In this document: in pieces, positions 47,280 to 56,147 of the stretch | Position numbering within the stretch: the first letter of the stretch is position 1 | Layout of the letters: each line of letters begins with the position of its first letter | Assembly: GCF_003490595.1 (NCBI RefSeq) | Contig: NZ_QQGY01000004.1 | Location: 62,001-126,000 of the forward strand | Source: Haemophilus haemolyticus_L | Lineage (GTDB): Bacteria > Pseudomonadota > Gammaproteobacteria > Enterobacterales > Pasteurellaceae | Reading direction: 5' to 3' | Length of the DNA stretch: 64,000 bases | Position numbers and translations under genes: made by a program | The notes under the pieces: model-generated | The model's database searches: none | What the model was told of the DNA's origin: nothing | What the model saw: the letters and a program-made list of their open reading frames with translations, nothing else

Positions 47280-47939
47280 ATGAATTGGGATTATATTTTA
47301 AGCGTCACCCCACGTTTTATTCATGCCACGCTGATGACGCTTCATCTTGCCTTTTGGGGCATTTTATTGTCGCTAGTGATTGGTGTGATTTGTGCGGTGA
47401 TTACCACCTACAAAGTCAAATCATTAACTTGGTTAGTAAAAGGCTATATTGAACTTTCTCGTAATACGCCTTTATTAATTCAAGTATTTTTTCTCTATTT
47501 TGGGCTGTCTAAAATCGGCCTGAAATTAGATGGGTTTACTTGCGGCATTATCGGCCTGGCATTTTTAGGTGGAAGCTATATGGCAGAAGCCTTTCGTGGT
47601 GGTTTGGAAGCAGTATCAAAAGGACAAATTGAATCAGCCTTAAGTATTGGTCTAACCCCTTTTCAAGCTTTTCGTTATGTGATTTTCCCGCAAGCCTTTG
47701 CGATTGCGACACCTGCAATCGGCGCAAATTGCTTGTTCTTAATGAAAGAAACCTCAGTGATCAGTGCCGTTGCCGTAGCCGAACTGATGTTTGTAGCGAA
47801 AGAAGTCATCGGGCTCGATTACAAAACCAATGAAGCCTTATTTTTATTAGTGGTGTTTTATTTGATCATTCTATTACCGATGTCTCTGTTCATCAGTCAT
47901 TTAGAACGCCGTACTCGGAGAGCAAAATATGGGGCTTGA
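47280..47939 (+). CDS. Polar amino-acid ABC transporter, permease 1
   Basis: The 219-residue inner-membrane permease belongs to the HisM/GlnP family. It has about five hydrophobic segments, the N-terminal motif LSRNTPLLIQVFFLYFGL and the EAA loop AFRGGLEAVSKGQIESALSIG that docks the ATPase. No clear Shine-Dalgarno is visible before the ATG, so initiation may be weak. It overlaps permease 2 by 11 bases. Substrate is probably a polar amino acid such as cystine, glutamine or similar; not determinable here. Confidence 0.92.
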   Translation: MNWDYILSVTPRFIHATLMTLHLAFWGILLSLVIGVICAVITTYKVKSLTWLVKGYIELSRNTPLLIQVFFLYFGLSKIGLKLDGFTCGIIGLAFLGGSYMAEAFRGGLEAVSKGQIESALSIGLTPFQAFRYVIFPQAFAIATPAIGANCLFLMKETSVISAVAVAELMFVAKEVIGLDYKTNEALFLLVVFYLIILLPMSLFISHLERRTRRAKYGA

Positions 47940-48597
47940 GTTATTATTCCAAGGTAGCAACATTGAACGCCTGCTCAACGGTTTATGGGTAACAGCTGAA
48001 ATTGCATTCGTTTCCGTCTTCTTCGCCTGTATTTTAGGTGTGATTTTTGGCGTAATCATGACAAGCAAAAATCCCATTATCAAAGCCATTTGCCGCTTTT
48101 ATTTAGAATTTGTACGTATTATTCCATTATTAGCCTTACTTTTTCTCGCGTATTTTGGTTTGGCAAAATGGTTTGATATTCACTTAGATGGCATTTCTGT
48201 ATGTATTTTGGTGTTTATTTTCTGGGGAACAGCAGAAATGGGAGATTTAGTGCGTGGTGCATTAACTTCCATTGAAAAACATCAAATGGAATCAGCCTAC
48301 GCTTTAGGTTTAACGCCGTTTCAAACCTTTGTGTACATTTTACTTCCGCAAAGTTTAAAACGTGTAACACCAAGTGCTATTAACCTCTTTACCCGCATGG
48401 TAAAAACCAGTTCCTTGGCAATGTTAATCGGTGTAGTAGAAGTGATAAAAGTCGGTCAACAAATTATCGAGCATTCATTATTTAGTAATCAATCGGCGGC
48501 GCTTTGGATTTACGGTGTCATCTTCGGTTTATATTTTGTGATTTGTTACCCGCTATCCTTATTTTCCCGTTATTTAGAAACCCGTTGGGAAAGTTAA
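47929..48597 (+). CDS. Polar amino-acid ABC transporter, permease 2
   Basis: A 222-residue permease of the same family: FVRIIPLLALLFLAYFGL near the start, and EAA motif LVRGALTSIEKHQMESAYALG. Having two permeases implies a heterodimeric channel. It overlaps permease 1 and precedes the ATPase by 18 bases. Confidence 0.93.
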   Translation: MGLELLFQGSNIERLLNGLWVTAEIAFVSVFFACILGVIFGVIMTSKNPIIKAICRFYLEFVRIIPLLALLFLAYFGLAKWFDIHLDGISVCILVFIFWGTAEMGDLVRGALTSIEKHQMESAYALGLTPFQTFVYILLPQSLKRVTPSAINLFTRMVKTSSLAMLIGVVEVIKVGQQIIEHSLFSNQSAALWIYGVIFGLYFVICYPLSLFSRYLETRWES

Positions 48598-48615
48598 TTT
48601 TAATTAGGAAAACAC

Positions 48616-49380
48616 ATGGCGTTATTAGAAATTAAAAACCTCGTCAAGAATTACGGTGATGTAGAAGCCCTCAAAGGCATCAATCTTTCCATAGAAAAAG
48701 GAGAAGTTGTCGTTATTTTAGGTCCATCGGGTTGTGGTAAAAGTACTTTTTTACGCTGCCTAAATGGATTAGAAGAAATAAAGCGCGGTCAGATTTTGCT
48801 GCAAAATGCTGGAGAGTTAGGTAAAGACATTCCTTGGGTTAAAGCGCGTCAACGCATTGGGATGGTATTCCAAAGTTATGAACTCTTCGCTCATTTATCA
48901 GTAATTGACAATATTTTACTCGGCCCTTTAAAAGTACAAAAACGTGATCGTGCAGAAGCTGAAAAACAAGCCGATGAGTTACTTAAACGTGTAGGTCTAT
49001 ATGACCGAAAAAATGCCTATCCGCGTGAATTATCAGGTGGGCAAAAACAGCGAATTGCTATTGTGCGTTCACTTTGCATGAACCCTGAAATTATTCTGTT
49101 CGATGAAGTCACTGCTGCCCTTGACCCTGAAATGGTACGCGAAGTACTTGATGTGATTTTAGGACTTGCCAAAGATGGTATGACGATGCTCATCGTTACC
49201 CATGAAATGAACTTCGCCCGTCAAGTAGCTAACCGCATTGTGTTTATGGATAAAGGGCAAATCATTGAACAGGCAAAACCGGAAGATTTCTTCACGAATC
49301 CAACCACGGATCGTGCGAAAACATTCTTAAATATCTTAAATTATGAACCGAGAGGGACAAACTATGAAGAAAACATTTAA
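48616..49380 (+). CDS. Polar amino-acid ABC transporter, ATP-binding protein
   Basis: The 254-residue ATPase has Walker A GPSGCGKST, Q-loop VFQSYELFAHL, signature LSGGQKQR, Walker B IILFDEVTAALDPE and the H-loop VTHEM. The AEAEKQADELL and FTNPTTDRAKTF regions are typical of GlnQ/HisP-type ATPases. The final codons overlap the start of the binding-protein gene (17 bases), so all four subunits are expressed together. Confidence 0.95.
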   Translation: MALLEIKNLVKNYGDVEALKGINLSIEKGEVVVILGPSGCGKSTFLRCLNGLEEIKRGQILLQNAGELGKDIPWVKARQRIGMVFQSYELFAHLSVIDNILLGPLKVQKRDRAEAEKQADELLKRVGLYDRKNAYPRELSGGQKQRIAIVRSLCMNPEIILFDEVTAALDPEMVREVLDVILGLAKDGMTMLIVTHEMNFARQVANRIVFMDKGQIIEQAKPEDFFTNPTTDRAKTFLNILNYEPRGTNYEENI

Positions 49381-50221
49381 AACATTGACCGCACTTTTAG
49401 CCACTGCCACCTTAGCATTTGGCTTAACCTCGTGTAATGATAAAGAACCTGCTAAAGACGGAGCAAAAACAATCTCAAGCCTTGAGCAAATACAAAAAGA
49501 TGGCAAAGTGCGCATTGGTGTATTTAGCGATAAACCACCATTTGGTTATGTGGATGCGCAAGGTAAAAGCCAAGGCTTTGATGTCGAAATTGGTAAAGCG
49601 ATCGGTAAAGACTTATTAGGTGACGAAAACAAAGTAGAGTTTGTTTTAGTGGATGCCGCAAACCGTGCTGAATACTTACTTTCTAAGAAAGTTGATATTA
49701 TCTTAGCTAACTTTACTGTGACACCAGCTCGTAAAGAAGTGGTAGATTTTGCTAATCCATATATGAAAGTAGCACTCGGTGTCGTTTCAAAAGATGGCTC
49801 AGTGATTACGGATCTTGCACAATTAAAAGGCAAAACTTTAATTGTAGATAAAGGCACTACTGCTGATATTTTCTTCACCAAAAACTATCCAGATGTGAAG
49901 TTATTGAAATTTGAACAAAATACCGAAACCTTTGAAGCTTTACGTGATGGTCGTGGTGATGCATTATCTAACGACAATACCTTCTTATTCGCTTGGGCAA
50001 AACAAAATCCAGGTTATACCGTGGGCGTAAAAAACTTTGGTGATCAAGATGTTATTGCGCCAGCTGTTCGCAAAGATGCACCTGAATTGTTAAATTGGTT
50101 AAACAACGAAATCCAAACCTTAGGCAAAGATGGTCGTTTAAAACAAGCTTACGAAAAAACTTTATTGCCAGTTTATGGTGATACCGTCAGCGAAAGCGAT
50201 ATCGTGGTTGAATATAAATAA
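49364..50221 (+). CDS. Polar amino-acid ABC transporter, substrate-binding lipoprotein
   Basis: The 285-residue protein has a signal peptide with lipobox LTSC and the family-3 extracellular solute-binding fold (VRIGVFSDKPPFGYVD, QGFDVEIGKAIG, ILANFTVTPARKEVVDFA). I chose ATG 49364, which has GAGAGGG upstream and gives a normal signal. It captures the amino acid in the periplasm. A USS core lies in the signal sequence. Confidence 0.95.
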   Translation: MKKTFKTLTALLATATLAFGLTSCNDKEPAKDGAKTISSLEQIQKDGKVRIGVFSDKPPFGYVDAQGKSQGFDVEIGKAIGKDLLGDENKVEFVLVDAANRAEYLLSKKVDIILANFTVTPARKEVVDFANPYMKVALGVVSKDGSVITDLAQLKGKTLIVDKGTTADIFFTKNYPDVKLLKFEQNTETFEALRDGRGDALSNDNTFLFAWAKQNPGYTVGVKNFGDQDVIAPAVRKDAPELLNWLNNEIQTLGKDGRLKQAYEKTLLPVYGDTVSESDIVVEYK

Positions 50222-50231
50222 TTTAACCCAA

Positions 50232-50268
50232 TTCACTTCCCCTATAATTTCCCCACAGGGGAAGTGAA
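50232..50268 (+). terminator. Inverted repeat after the ABC transporter, possible terminator
   Basis: TTCACTTCCCC (50232-50242) pairs perfectly with GGGGAAGTGAA (50258-50268). The run after it is not a proper T-tract, so terminator strength is uncertain. Confidence 0.55.
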
Positions 50269-50337
50269 AACTCCTTATTTTTGACCGCTCTTTGATCTGC
50301 ACCCCAAAACCTGGGCACCTAATTTGAGGTGCAGATT

Positions 50338-50607
50338 ATGTCCTACCCTTATCAATTTCGTTTGAAAATTATCAAACTCGTCACTGAACAGGATTATGGT
50401 ATCCGTGAGGTGGCTAAACTTCATCAAATTTCCCACGCTCTCGTCATTTATTGGCTAAAAGCATTTCGGGAAAGAGGGCTTGATGGCGTAAAATCGCCTC
50501 ATACAAACCTTCAAACACCGAAAATAGTGAAGCCAAAGATGAAAAAGAAAGACATTGAAATTCCAGAAACTACAGACTTGCAACGGCACTCAATCAAAAA
50601 TGGGTAA
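50338..50607 (+). pseudogene. IS3-family OrfA, truncated by deletion
   Basis: MSYPYQFRLKIIKLVTEQDY matches copy 1 with a few changes, then after IEIPETTD the frame passes into deleted orfB sequence and stops. The normal C-terminal half is missing. Confidence 0.78.
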
Positions 50608-51069
50608 CGGATGTAACAGAATTTCAGGTTGGGCAAGAAAAGCTTTATTTTTCACCGTTGATGGACTTGGCTAACCGAGAAATTATTGCCTATAACTTTG
50701 CGACACGCCCGAAGTTTTCATTGGTAAAAAAGATGTTAGAATAAGGGCTTAGTCGGCTTAAAGCGACAGAATGCCCGATTATTCATAGTGACCAAGGCGG
50801 TATTGTATGGCTAGACGGAATGGGTAAAGATGTTGGAGGGGAAAGCGCTGCAAAGTATGAGTCGCCGAGGAAATTGCTACGATAATGCGGTGATTGAAAG
50901 TTTTTTTGCAATATTAAAATCAGAGTGCTTTTATTCTCGGACTTATCATTCAATTGCTGAATTACAGGCTGAAATTGAAGAATATTTAGTGTATTACAAC
51001 CAAAACCGAATTAAACTTGGTTTAAAAGGATTGAGCCCGGTGCAATACCGAGCTCAATATTTAAGTTAA
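50606..51069 (+). pseudogene. IS3-family OrfB remnant with stop and frameshift
   Basis: The frame reads LNQKWVTDVTEFQVGQEKLY, which holds the first catalytic Asp (lost in copy 1), then has an in-frame stop after VKKMLE and a frameshift in the IHSDQG region (~50800). The C-terminal part with NAVIESFFAILKSE is intact. The element is inactive. Confidence 0.75.
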
Positions 51070-51148
51070 CTAACCTGTCCAACTTTTTGGCGGCAGTTTC
51101 AACAGCCAGAAAATAAAAACCATTGAATTTATCTTCAATTATCATTTC

Positions 51149-51164
51149 TGTGATCCATCTCACA
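51149..51164 (+). promoter_or_regulatory. Perfect CRP-type binding site before the symporter-sulfatase operon
   Basis: TGTGATCCATCTCACA matches the CRP consensus TGTGA-N6-TCACA at all ten conserved positions. A TATATT -10-like box lies at 51204-51209, placing the site centre about 60 bases before a likely start, which is the class I geometry. This predicts activation by cAMP-CRP when preferred sugars are lacking. Confidence 0.8.
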
Positions 51165-51248
51165 ATCTTAATATGACAATTATCATAACCCTTTAGAGAG
51201 CGTTATATTATCTTTACGCTATGTTGATCGATATAGGGAGGACAACAT

Positions 51249-52928
51249 ATGCTCATGACGATACTCAGCTTTCTCATTGTAACTGGTGTGGTTGCTTATA
51301 TTTCTTGGTTAAAAACAAAAGGGGATGATTTAAGTACATCCAAAGGGTATTTCTTAGCTGGCCGTGGTTTAGGTGGGTTAGTGATAGGGTGCTCAATGGT
51401 ATTAACTTCACTCTCAACAGAACAACTGATCGGTGTAAATGCGGTCTCTTATAAAGGAAACTTTTCCATTATCGCATGGACCGTTCCAACGGTTATTCCA
51501 CTTTGTTTCTTGGCGCTTTATATGTTGCCGAAATATTTGCGTAATGGTTACACAACAGTGCCAGAGTTTTTTGAAAGCCGTTTTGACCGTCAAACACGTT
51601 TGATTATGTCCACGCTTTTCTTAGTCTTTTATCTTTTCATCGTAATTCCAACCGCACTTTACACTGGTGCAATCGCCTTCAATAAAATCTTCAACTTAGA
51701 AACCGCATTTGGCTTAAGCTATGGGGCAGCCATAACTTACACGGTCATTGCCATTGGTGTTGTTGGGGCTATTTATGCGATTTTTGGTGGTTTGAAAGCA
51801 GTAGCGGTATCAGACACGATCAATGCGGTGATTTTAGTCATTGGCGCATTGCTTGTCCCATTCTTTGCCTTGATGTATTTAGGCGATGGCAGTTTCTCTG
51901 AAGGTTTACACACAATCACAACAACGCATATTGAAAAATGGAATGCGATTGGTAGCGAAACCGATGCCACACCTTGGCCAACTATTTTCACGGGGATTAT
52001 GGTTGTTCACTTTTTCTATTGGACAACTAACCAAGCTATCGTACAACGTTGCTTAGGTGCGAAAGATTTACAATCAGGTCAAAAAGGTATTTTGATCGCG
52101 GCATTATTTTTATTAACTTTACCGATCATTTTAAACCTTCCTGGTTTATTGAGTTTCCATATTTTAGGGGAAGGCATAAATCCAATTGATGCCTCTTATC
52201 CATTATTAGTAAACAAAGTATTACCAACTTGGTTACAAGGTTTCTTTATTGCTGCACTATTTGGCGCAATTTTAAGTACCTTTAACTCATTCTTAAATTC
52301 AGCAGCAACCATTTACTGTAAAGACTTATTGCCTTCTATCAGCAAAAAAGTGCGGTCAGAAGAAGAATTAATTTCTTATGCGAAAAAAGTTTCTACCATT
52401 ATGGCCATTGTCACTATGATTTTCGCTCCGTTACTCATGTTTGGTACAGATGGTATCTTCTTAATCACTAAACGTTTCGCAGGATTTGTGAATATTCCAA
52501 TCGTTGCTTTATTTGCCGTAGGTATGTTTAACAAAACGGTATCTGGCAAAGCGGCACGAATCGCTTTACTTGCTCACGTTATCTTGTACTTCTGCATCGT
52601 TTGGGTGTTTAATGTCAAAATCAACTTTGTGTATGTTATGGGCGGATTATTTGTATTTGATGTCGTATTAATGCTCATCTTAGGACAATTCTTACGCCGC
52701 GAACCTTACATTGAAAACAAAGAAAACTTAGGTAACGTAGATTTAACTAACTGGAAATACTTAAAAGTAACCAGCGTATCTTTAATCTTAGGTTTACTTG
52801 CGCTTTACACTTTCCTTTCACCACTTGGTATGGCATCAGAATCTGGCAATCCATCAATGGTGCTTGGCGTATGGGCGGTGTTACAAATTATCGTGTTATT
52901 TGTTGTACGAGATAAAGAGGCTAAATAA
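51249..52928 (+). CDS. Sodium/solute symporter (SSS family, SGLT-like)
   Basis: The 559-residue inner-membrane protein has about 14 hydrophobic segments and the SSS signatures GRGLGGLVIGCSMVLTSLS and GAILSTFNSFLNSAATIY, with the ion-site Ser/Thr pattern. GGGAGG precedes the ATG. The sulfatase ATG overlaps its stop by one base. With that partner the substrate may be a sulfated sugar or glycan fragment, or sugar released by the sulfatase; this is inference. Confidence 0.92.
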   Translation: MLMTILSFLIVTGVVAYISWLKTKGDDLSTSKGYFLAGRGLGGLVIGCSMVLTSLSTEQLIGVNAVSYKGNFSIIAWTVPTVIPLCFLALYMLPKYLRNGYTTVPEFFESRFDRQTRLIMSTLFLVFYLFIVIPTALYTGAIAFNKIFNLETAFGLSYGAAITYTVIAIGVVGAIYAIFGGLKAVAVSDTINAVILVIGALLVPFFALMYLGDGSFSEGLHTITTTHIEKWNAIGSETDATPWPTIFTGIMVVHFFYWTTNQAIVQRCLGAKDLQSGQKGILIAALFLLTLPIILNLPGLLSFHILGEGINPIDASYPLLVNKVLPTWLQGFFIAALFGAILSTFNSFLNSAATIYCKDLLPSISKKVRSEEELISYAKKVSTIMAIVTMIFAPLLMFGTDGIFLITKRFAGFVNIPIVALFAVGMFNKTVSGKAARIALLAHVILYFCIVWVFNVKINFVYVMGGLFVFDVVLMLILGQFLRREPYIENKENLGNVDLTNWKYLKVTSVSLILGLLALYTFLSPLGMASESGNPSMVLGVWAVLQIIVLFVVRDKEAK

Positions 52929-54373
52929 TGAACATTATTTATATTCTACTGGATCAAATTCGTAAAGATATGTTGGGGCCTTATGGTCACCAAATTGTGA
53001 AAACCCCGAATTTAGATCGTTTGGCAAAAGATGGCGTTCGCTTTAATAACGCCTTTACTCCAGCGTCTGTTTGCGGTCCTGCACGCACTTCACTTTTTAC
53101 CGGATTAATGCCGTCGTCTCACGGCATTATTAAGAATGGGGAAAAAGGCGGTATAGGTGAAATTAGCCAAGAAAAACCGAATATTGGTAAATTGGCTGGC
53201 TATAACACTTATGTTGTAGGGAAATGGCACGTAGGTACTAAATCTGTCCCCGAAGATTACGGGATTAAAGGCCATAACTTTGATGGTTATGGCTATCCCG
53301 GCAGTGGAGTATATAAAAATTTAGTCTTCAACCAACCGCCAACACATTCCAATCGTTATAAAGAATGGTTAGAAGAAAAGGGGTATGAAATCCCAGAAGT
53401 AAGCCGCGCCTACTTTGGTGATAACCCACATTTAAGAGTACAAGAACTCTGCGGTTTACTCTCAGGCACAAAAGATCAAACTATCCCTTATTTCATCATT
53501 GATGAAGCGAAAAAATATATTCAAGAATCATTAGATGAAGGCAAACCATTCTTTGCATGGATAAACTTCTGGGGGCCACACACGCCTTGTATCGTGCCAG
53601 AACCTTATTATTCCATGTATCGAAAAGAAGATGTGGTGCTTGATAAAAGTTTCTTTAAACCGTTAGAGGGTAAACCAGGTCATTTCCGCACCATTTCAAA
53701 AATGTGGGGAATGTGGGAGGCGAGCGAAGATCATTGGAAAGAAGTCATCACAAAATTTTGGGGTTATATTACCTTAATTGATGATGCAATCGGTGAATTA
53801 TTCGAATACTTAGAAAGAAACGGTCTTTATGACCGCACTTTCTTGGTAGCAACCGCAGACCATGGTGATGCAATGGGGGCGCATCGAATGATTGAAAAAG
53901 GTGAATTTATGTTTGATGCCACCTACAACATTCCGATGATTATCAAAGACCCAAATTCAGACCGAGTCAATCAAGAAGATGATAACTTTGTCTATCTTCA
54001 CGACTTAACTTCGACAGTGTTTGATTTAGCTAATCAAAAAGTACCTGAAAGTTTTGAAGGACAGAGTATTCTCCCGATTATGCGCCAACACCAAGATAAC
54101 CAAAGAAAAGGTGTACTTGGTCAACTTGCGGGGCATTTTGTGTATTTTGAACAACGTATGTGGCGTCGTAAAGATTATAAACTCGTATTTAATGCGACTG
54201 ATGTTTGTGAACTTTACAACATCCGTAACGATCCAGAAGAAATGCATAATTTATTCTATGATTCACAATATAACAGCATCAAAAAAGAGATGTTGGAAGA
54301 AATGCGCGCAGAGATGAAACGTCTGAATGATCCACTGGAAAATTGGGTTTATCGAATTATTGACGAAATTTAA
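52928..54373 (+). CDS. Sulfatase (arylsulfatase-like, Cys-type formylglycine site)
   Basis: The 481-residue protein has the sulfatase active site CGPARTSLFTG, fitting C-x-P-x-R with Cys49 to be converted to formylglycine, plus VGKWHVG and the metal-site region TADHGDAMGAH. No signal peptide is seen (starts MNIIYILLDQIRK), so it is probably cytoplasmic, acting on substrate imported by the coupled symporter. A maturase (anaerobic SME) is required for Cys-type enzymes in many bacteria and none is in this window. It is followed by a terminator. Confidence 0.9.
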   Translation: MNIIYILLDQIRKDMLGPYGHQIVKTPNLDRLAKDGVRFNNAFTPASVCGPARTSLFTGLMPSSHGIIKNGEKGGIGEISQEKPNIGKLAGYNTYVVGKWHVGTKSVPEDYGIKGHNFDGYGYPGSGVYKNLVFNQPPTHSNRYKEWLEEKGYEIPEVSRAYFGDNPHLRVQELCGLLSGTKDQTIPYFIIDEAKKYIQESLDEGKPFFAWINFWGPHTPCIVPEPYYSMYRKEDVVLDKSFFKPLEGKPGHFRTISKMWGMWEASEDHWKEVITKFWGYITLIDDAIGELFEYLERNGLYDRTFLVATADHGDAMGAHRMIEKGEFMFDATYNIPMIIKDPNSDRVNQEDDNFVYLHDLTSTVFDLANQKVPESFEGQSILPIMRQHQDNQRKGVLGQLAGHFVYFEQRMWRRKDYKLVFNATDVCELYNIRNDPEEMHNLFYDSQYNSIKKEMLEEMRAEMKRLNDPLENWVYRIIDEI

Positions 54374-54388
54374 CCAAAGTCGTAGATT

Positions 54389-54417
54389 AAGGGCGTATCT
54401 GATACGCCCTTTGTTTT
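54389..54417 (+). terminator. Rho-independent terminator after the sulfatase gene
   Basis: AAGGGCGTATC (54389-54399) pairs perfectly with GATACGCCCTT (54401-54411), followed by TTGTTTT. Confidence 0.88.
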
Positions 54418-54449
54418 ATCTCTGAACTTTTAAAATTATAGGAATAAAT

Positions 54450-55262
54450 ATGAAAACAACATTACTAAAAACACTGACACCAGAACTTCATCTTGTTCAA
54501 CATAATGATATTCCAGTTCTTCATTTAAAACACGCTGTTGGCACAGCAAAAATCGCTTTACAAGGCGCACAACTTCTTAGCTGGCAACCACAAGGAGTGG
54601 CTCAAGATGTATTATGGCTAAGTGAAGTAGAGCCATTCAAAAATGGCAATGCTATTCGTGGTGGTATACCTATTTGTTATCCTTGGTTTGGTGGCGTAAA
54701 ACAACCTGCGCACGGTACAGCTCGCATTCGTTTATGGCAGTTGAGTCATTACGATATTTCATCACATAAAGTGCGGTTAGAATTTGAGTTGTTTTCTGAT
54801 TTAAATATTATCGAAGCTAAAATTGTAATGGTATTTACAGACAAATGTCATTTAACTTTCACGCATTATGGCGAAGAACCTGCACAAGCAGCATTGCATA
54901 CCTATTTCAATATTGGGGATATTAATCAAGTGGAAGTACAAGGTTTACCTGAAACTTGTTTTAATAGCTTAAACCAACAACAAGAAAACATTCCGTCACC
55001 GCGTCACATTTCTGAAAATGTTGATTGCATTTATTCCGCAGAAAAAATGCAGAATCAAATCGTAGATAAAAGTTTCAATCGTACGATTGCACTGAATCAT
55101 CATAATGCTAGCCAATTTGTCCTTTGGAATCCTTGGCATAAGAAAACGAGTGGAATGAGTGAAACAGGCTATCAAACGATGTTGTGCCTAGAAACTGCTC
55201 GCATTCATCACTTGCTTGAATTTGGCGAAAGTTTAAGCGTAGAAATTACCCTTAAAGGCTAA
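54450..55262 (+). CDS. D-hexose-6-phosphate epimerase / aldose-1-epimerase family protein (YeaD-like)
   Basis: The 270-residue beta-sandwich protein has RGGIPICYPWFGG and AALHTYFNIGD, which carry the catalytic residues of glucose-6-phosphate 1-epimerases. It equilibrates alpha and beta anomers of hexose phosphates. A terminator and AGGAATA ribosome site place it in its own unit rather than in the sulfatase operon, though a functional link to sugar use is possible. A USS core is internal. Confidence 0.9.
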   Translation: MKTTLLKTLTPELHLVQHNDIPVLHLKHAVGTAKIALQGAQLLSWQPQGVAQDVLWLSEVEPFKNGNAIRGGIPICYPWFGGVKQPAHGTARIRLWQLSHYDISSHKVRLEFELFSDLNIIEAKIVMVFTDKCHLTFTHYGEEPAQAALHTYFNIGDINQVEVQGLPETCFNSLNQQQENIPSPRHISENVDCIYSAEKMQNQIVDKSFNRTIALNHHNASQFVLWNPWHKKTSGMSETGYQTMLCLETARIHHLLEFGESLSVEITLKG

Positions 55263-55265
55263 ATT

Positions 55266-55295
55266 TTGTTGCATAAGTGGCGTGAATACTATAGA
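55266..55295 (+). promoter_or_regulatory. Likely promoter for infC-rpmI-rplT
   Basis: TTGTTG (55266-55271) and TATAGA (55290-55295) with an 18-base spacer, about 100 bases before the infC start. The leader between also contains inverted segments and may be regulatory. Confidence 0.5.
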
Positions 55296-55394
55296 ATTCG
55301 CGAGATTTTGCTCGTTCCTTACGGGCAACAAATTTGAAATCTTTTATTTTTAGCGAAAAGATTTTTACTATTAACCAATAGAAGGAATACGATT

Positions 55395-55937
55395 ATTAAA
55401 ACCGTAAAAAAAGTGCCGGCAGTAAATCGCCCAAACCGTATCAATGAAGAGATTCGTGTAAAAGAAGTTCGTTTAATTAACCAAGATGGTGAACAGGCAG
55501 GGATTGTTTCTATTCAACAAGCCCTAGAAATGGCAGAGCAAGCAGAGCTTGATCTTGTTGAAATTAGCCCAAATGCAGAGCCGCCAGTTTGCCGCATTAT
55601 GAACTACGGTAAATTCCTTTACGAAAAAAGTAAAACCGCTAAAGAACAAAAGAAAAAACAAAAAGTTGTGCAAGTTAAGGAAATTAAATTCCGCCCAGGC
55701 ACAGACGAAGGTGACTATCAAGTTAAATTACGCAGCTTAATCCGTTTCTTAGAAGACGGTGACAAAGCGAAAATTACCGTGCGTTTCCGTGGTCGTGAAA
55801 TGGCTCACCAAGACATTGGTTTTGATGTGTTAGAGCGCGTAAAAAATGATTTAGCTGAAATTTCTGTCGTTGAATCTGCACCGGGTAAATTAGAAGGCCG
55901 TCAGGCTGTAATGGTGTTAGCACCGAAGAAAAAATAA
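55395..55937 (+). CDS. infC: Translation initiation factor IF-3 with ATT start codon
   Basis: IF-3 dissociates ribosomal subunits and checks start-codon fidelity. No ATG gives a full-length product. ATT 55395 is followed by AAA and yields MKTVKKVPAVNRPNRINEEI, 180 residues, as in E. coli, which starts at AUU. AAGGA is nine bases upstream. The well-known consequence is autoregulation: IF-3 discriminates against AUU and represses its own translation. A GTG at 55413 would drop six residues and lack a ribosome site. The core blocks VEISPNAEPPVCRIMNYGKF and EIKFRPGTDEGDYQVK are family-typical. Confidence 0.95.
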   Translation: MKTVKKVPAVNRPNRINEEIRVKEVRLINQDGEQAGIVSIQQALEMAEQAELDLVEISPNAEPPVCRIMNYGKFLYEKSKTAKEQKKKQKVVQVKEIKFRPGTDEGDYQVKLRSLIRFLEDGDKAKITVRFRGREMAHQDIGFDVLERVKNDLAEISVVESAPGKLEGRQAVMVLAPKKK

Positions 55938-55941
55938 GAAT

Positions 55942-55971
55942 TTTGCTGAGATTTCTCAGCAAATCTTTTTG
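55942..55971 (+). terminator. Hairpin in the infC-rpmI gap, possible partial terminator
   Basis: TTTGCTGAGA (55942-55951) pairs with TCTCAGCAAA (55954-55963), followed by TCTTTTTG. rpmI and rplT follow, so read-through or a second promoter is expected; the ~210-base gap may also hold the L20 translational control site, which is inference from enterics. Confidence 0.7.
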
Positions 55972-56147
55972 TTTAAGTTTGACTTAAATGAAAAGACAAC
56001 TGCATGTTGGGCACACTACGCAGCCTAACTGCTTTTGAAAAGGCAATTTAATTTGCCTTATGATGGAAATGATCAGTGCTTCCAAGTAACTTTTTAAGTT
56101 CGCCTGATTATGTTGTTTTAAACGAAAAATGCGGAGTTATTTTAACA

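Larger units (their letters stand above)
50297..51096 (+). mobile_element. Decayed IS3-family (IS150-like) element, copy 2
   Basis: Ends match copy 1: CTGCACCCCAAAACCTGGGCA at left and ...TGTCCAACTTTTTGGCGGCAG at right. The 800-base element carries orfA, a different internal deletion and point damage in orfB. Orientation is the same as copy 1, with 5.7 kb between them (OLD gene, ABC transporter). I see no target duplication around either copy or around the pair. Confidence 0.88.

Noticed and set aside
43721..51096. Intact composite transposon carrying the OLD nuclease and ABC transporter
   Set aside because: Both IS copies are broken and no target-site duplication is found around the pair, so only a historical link can be suggested.
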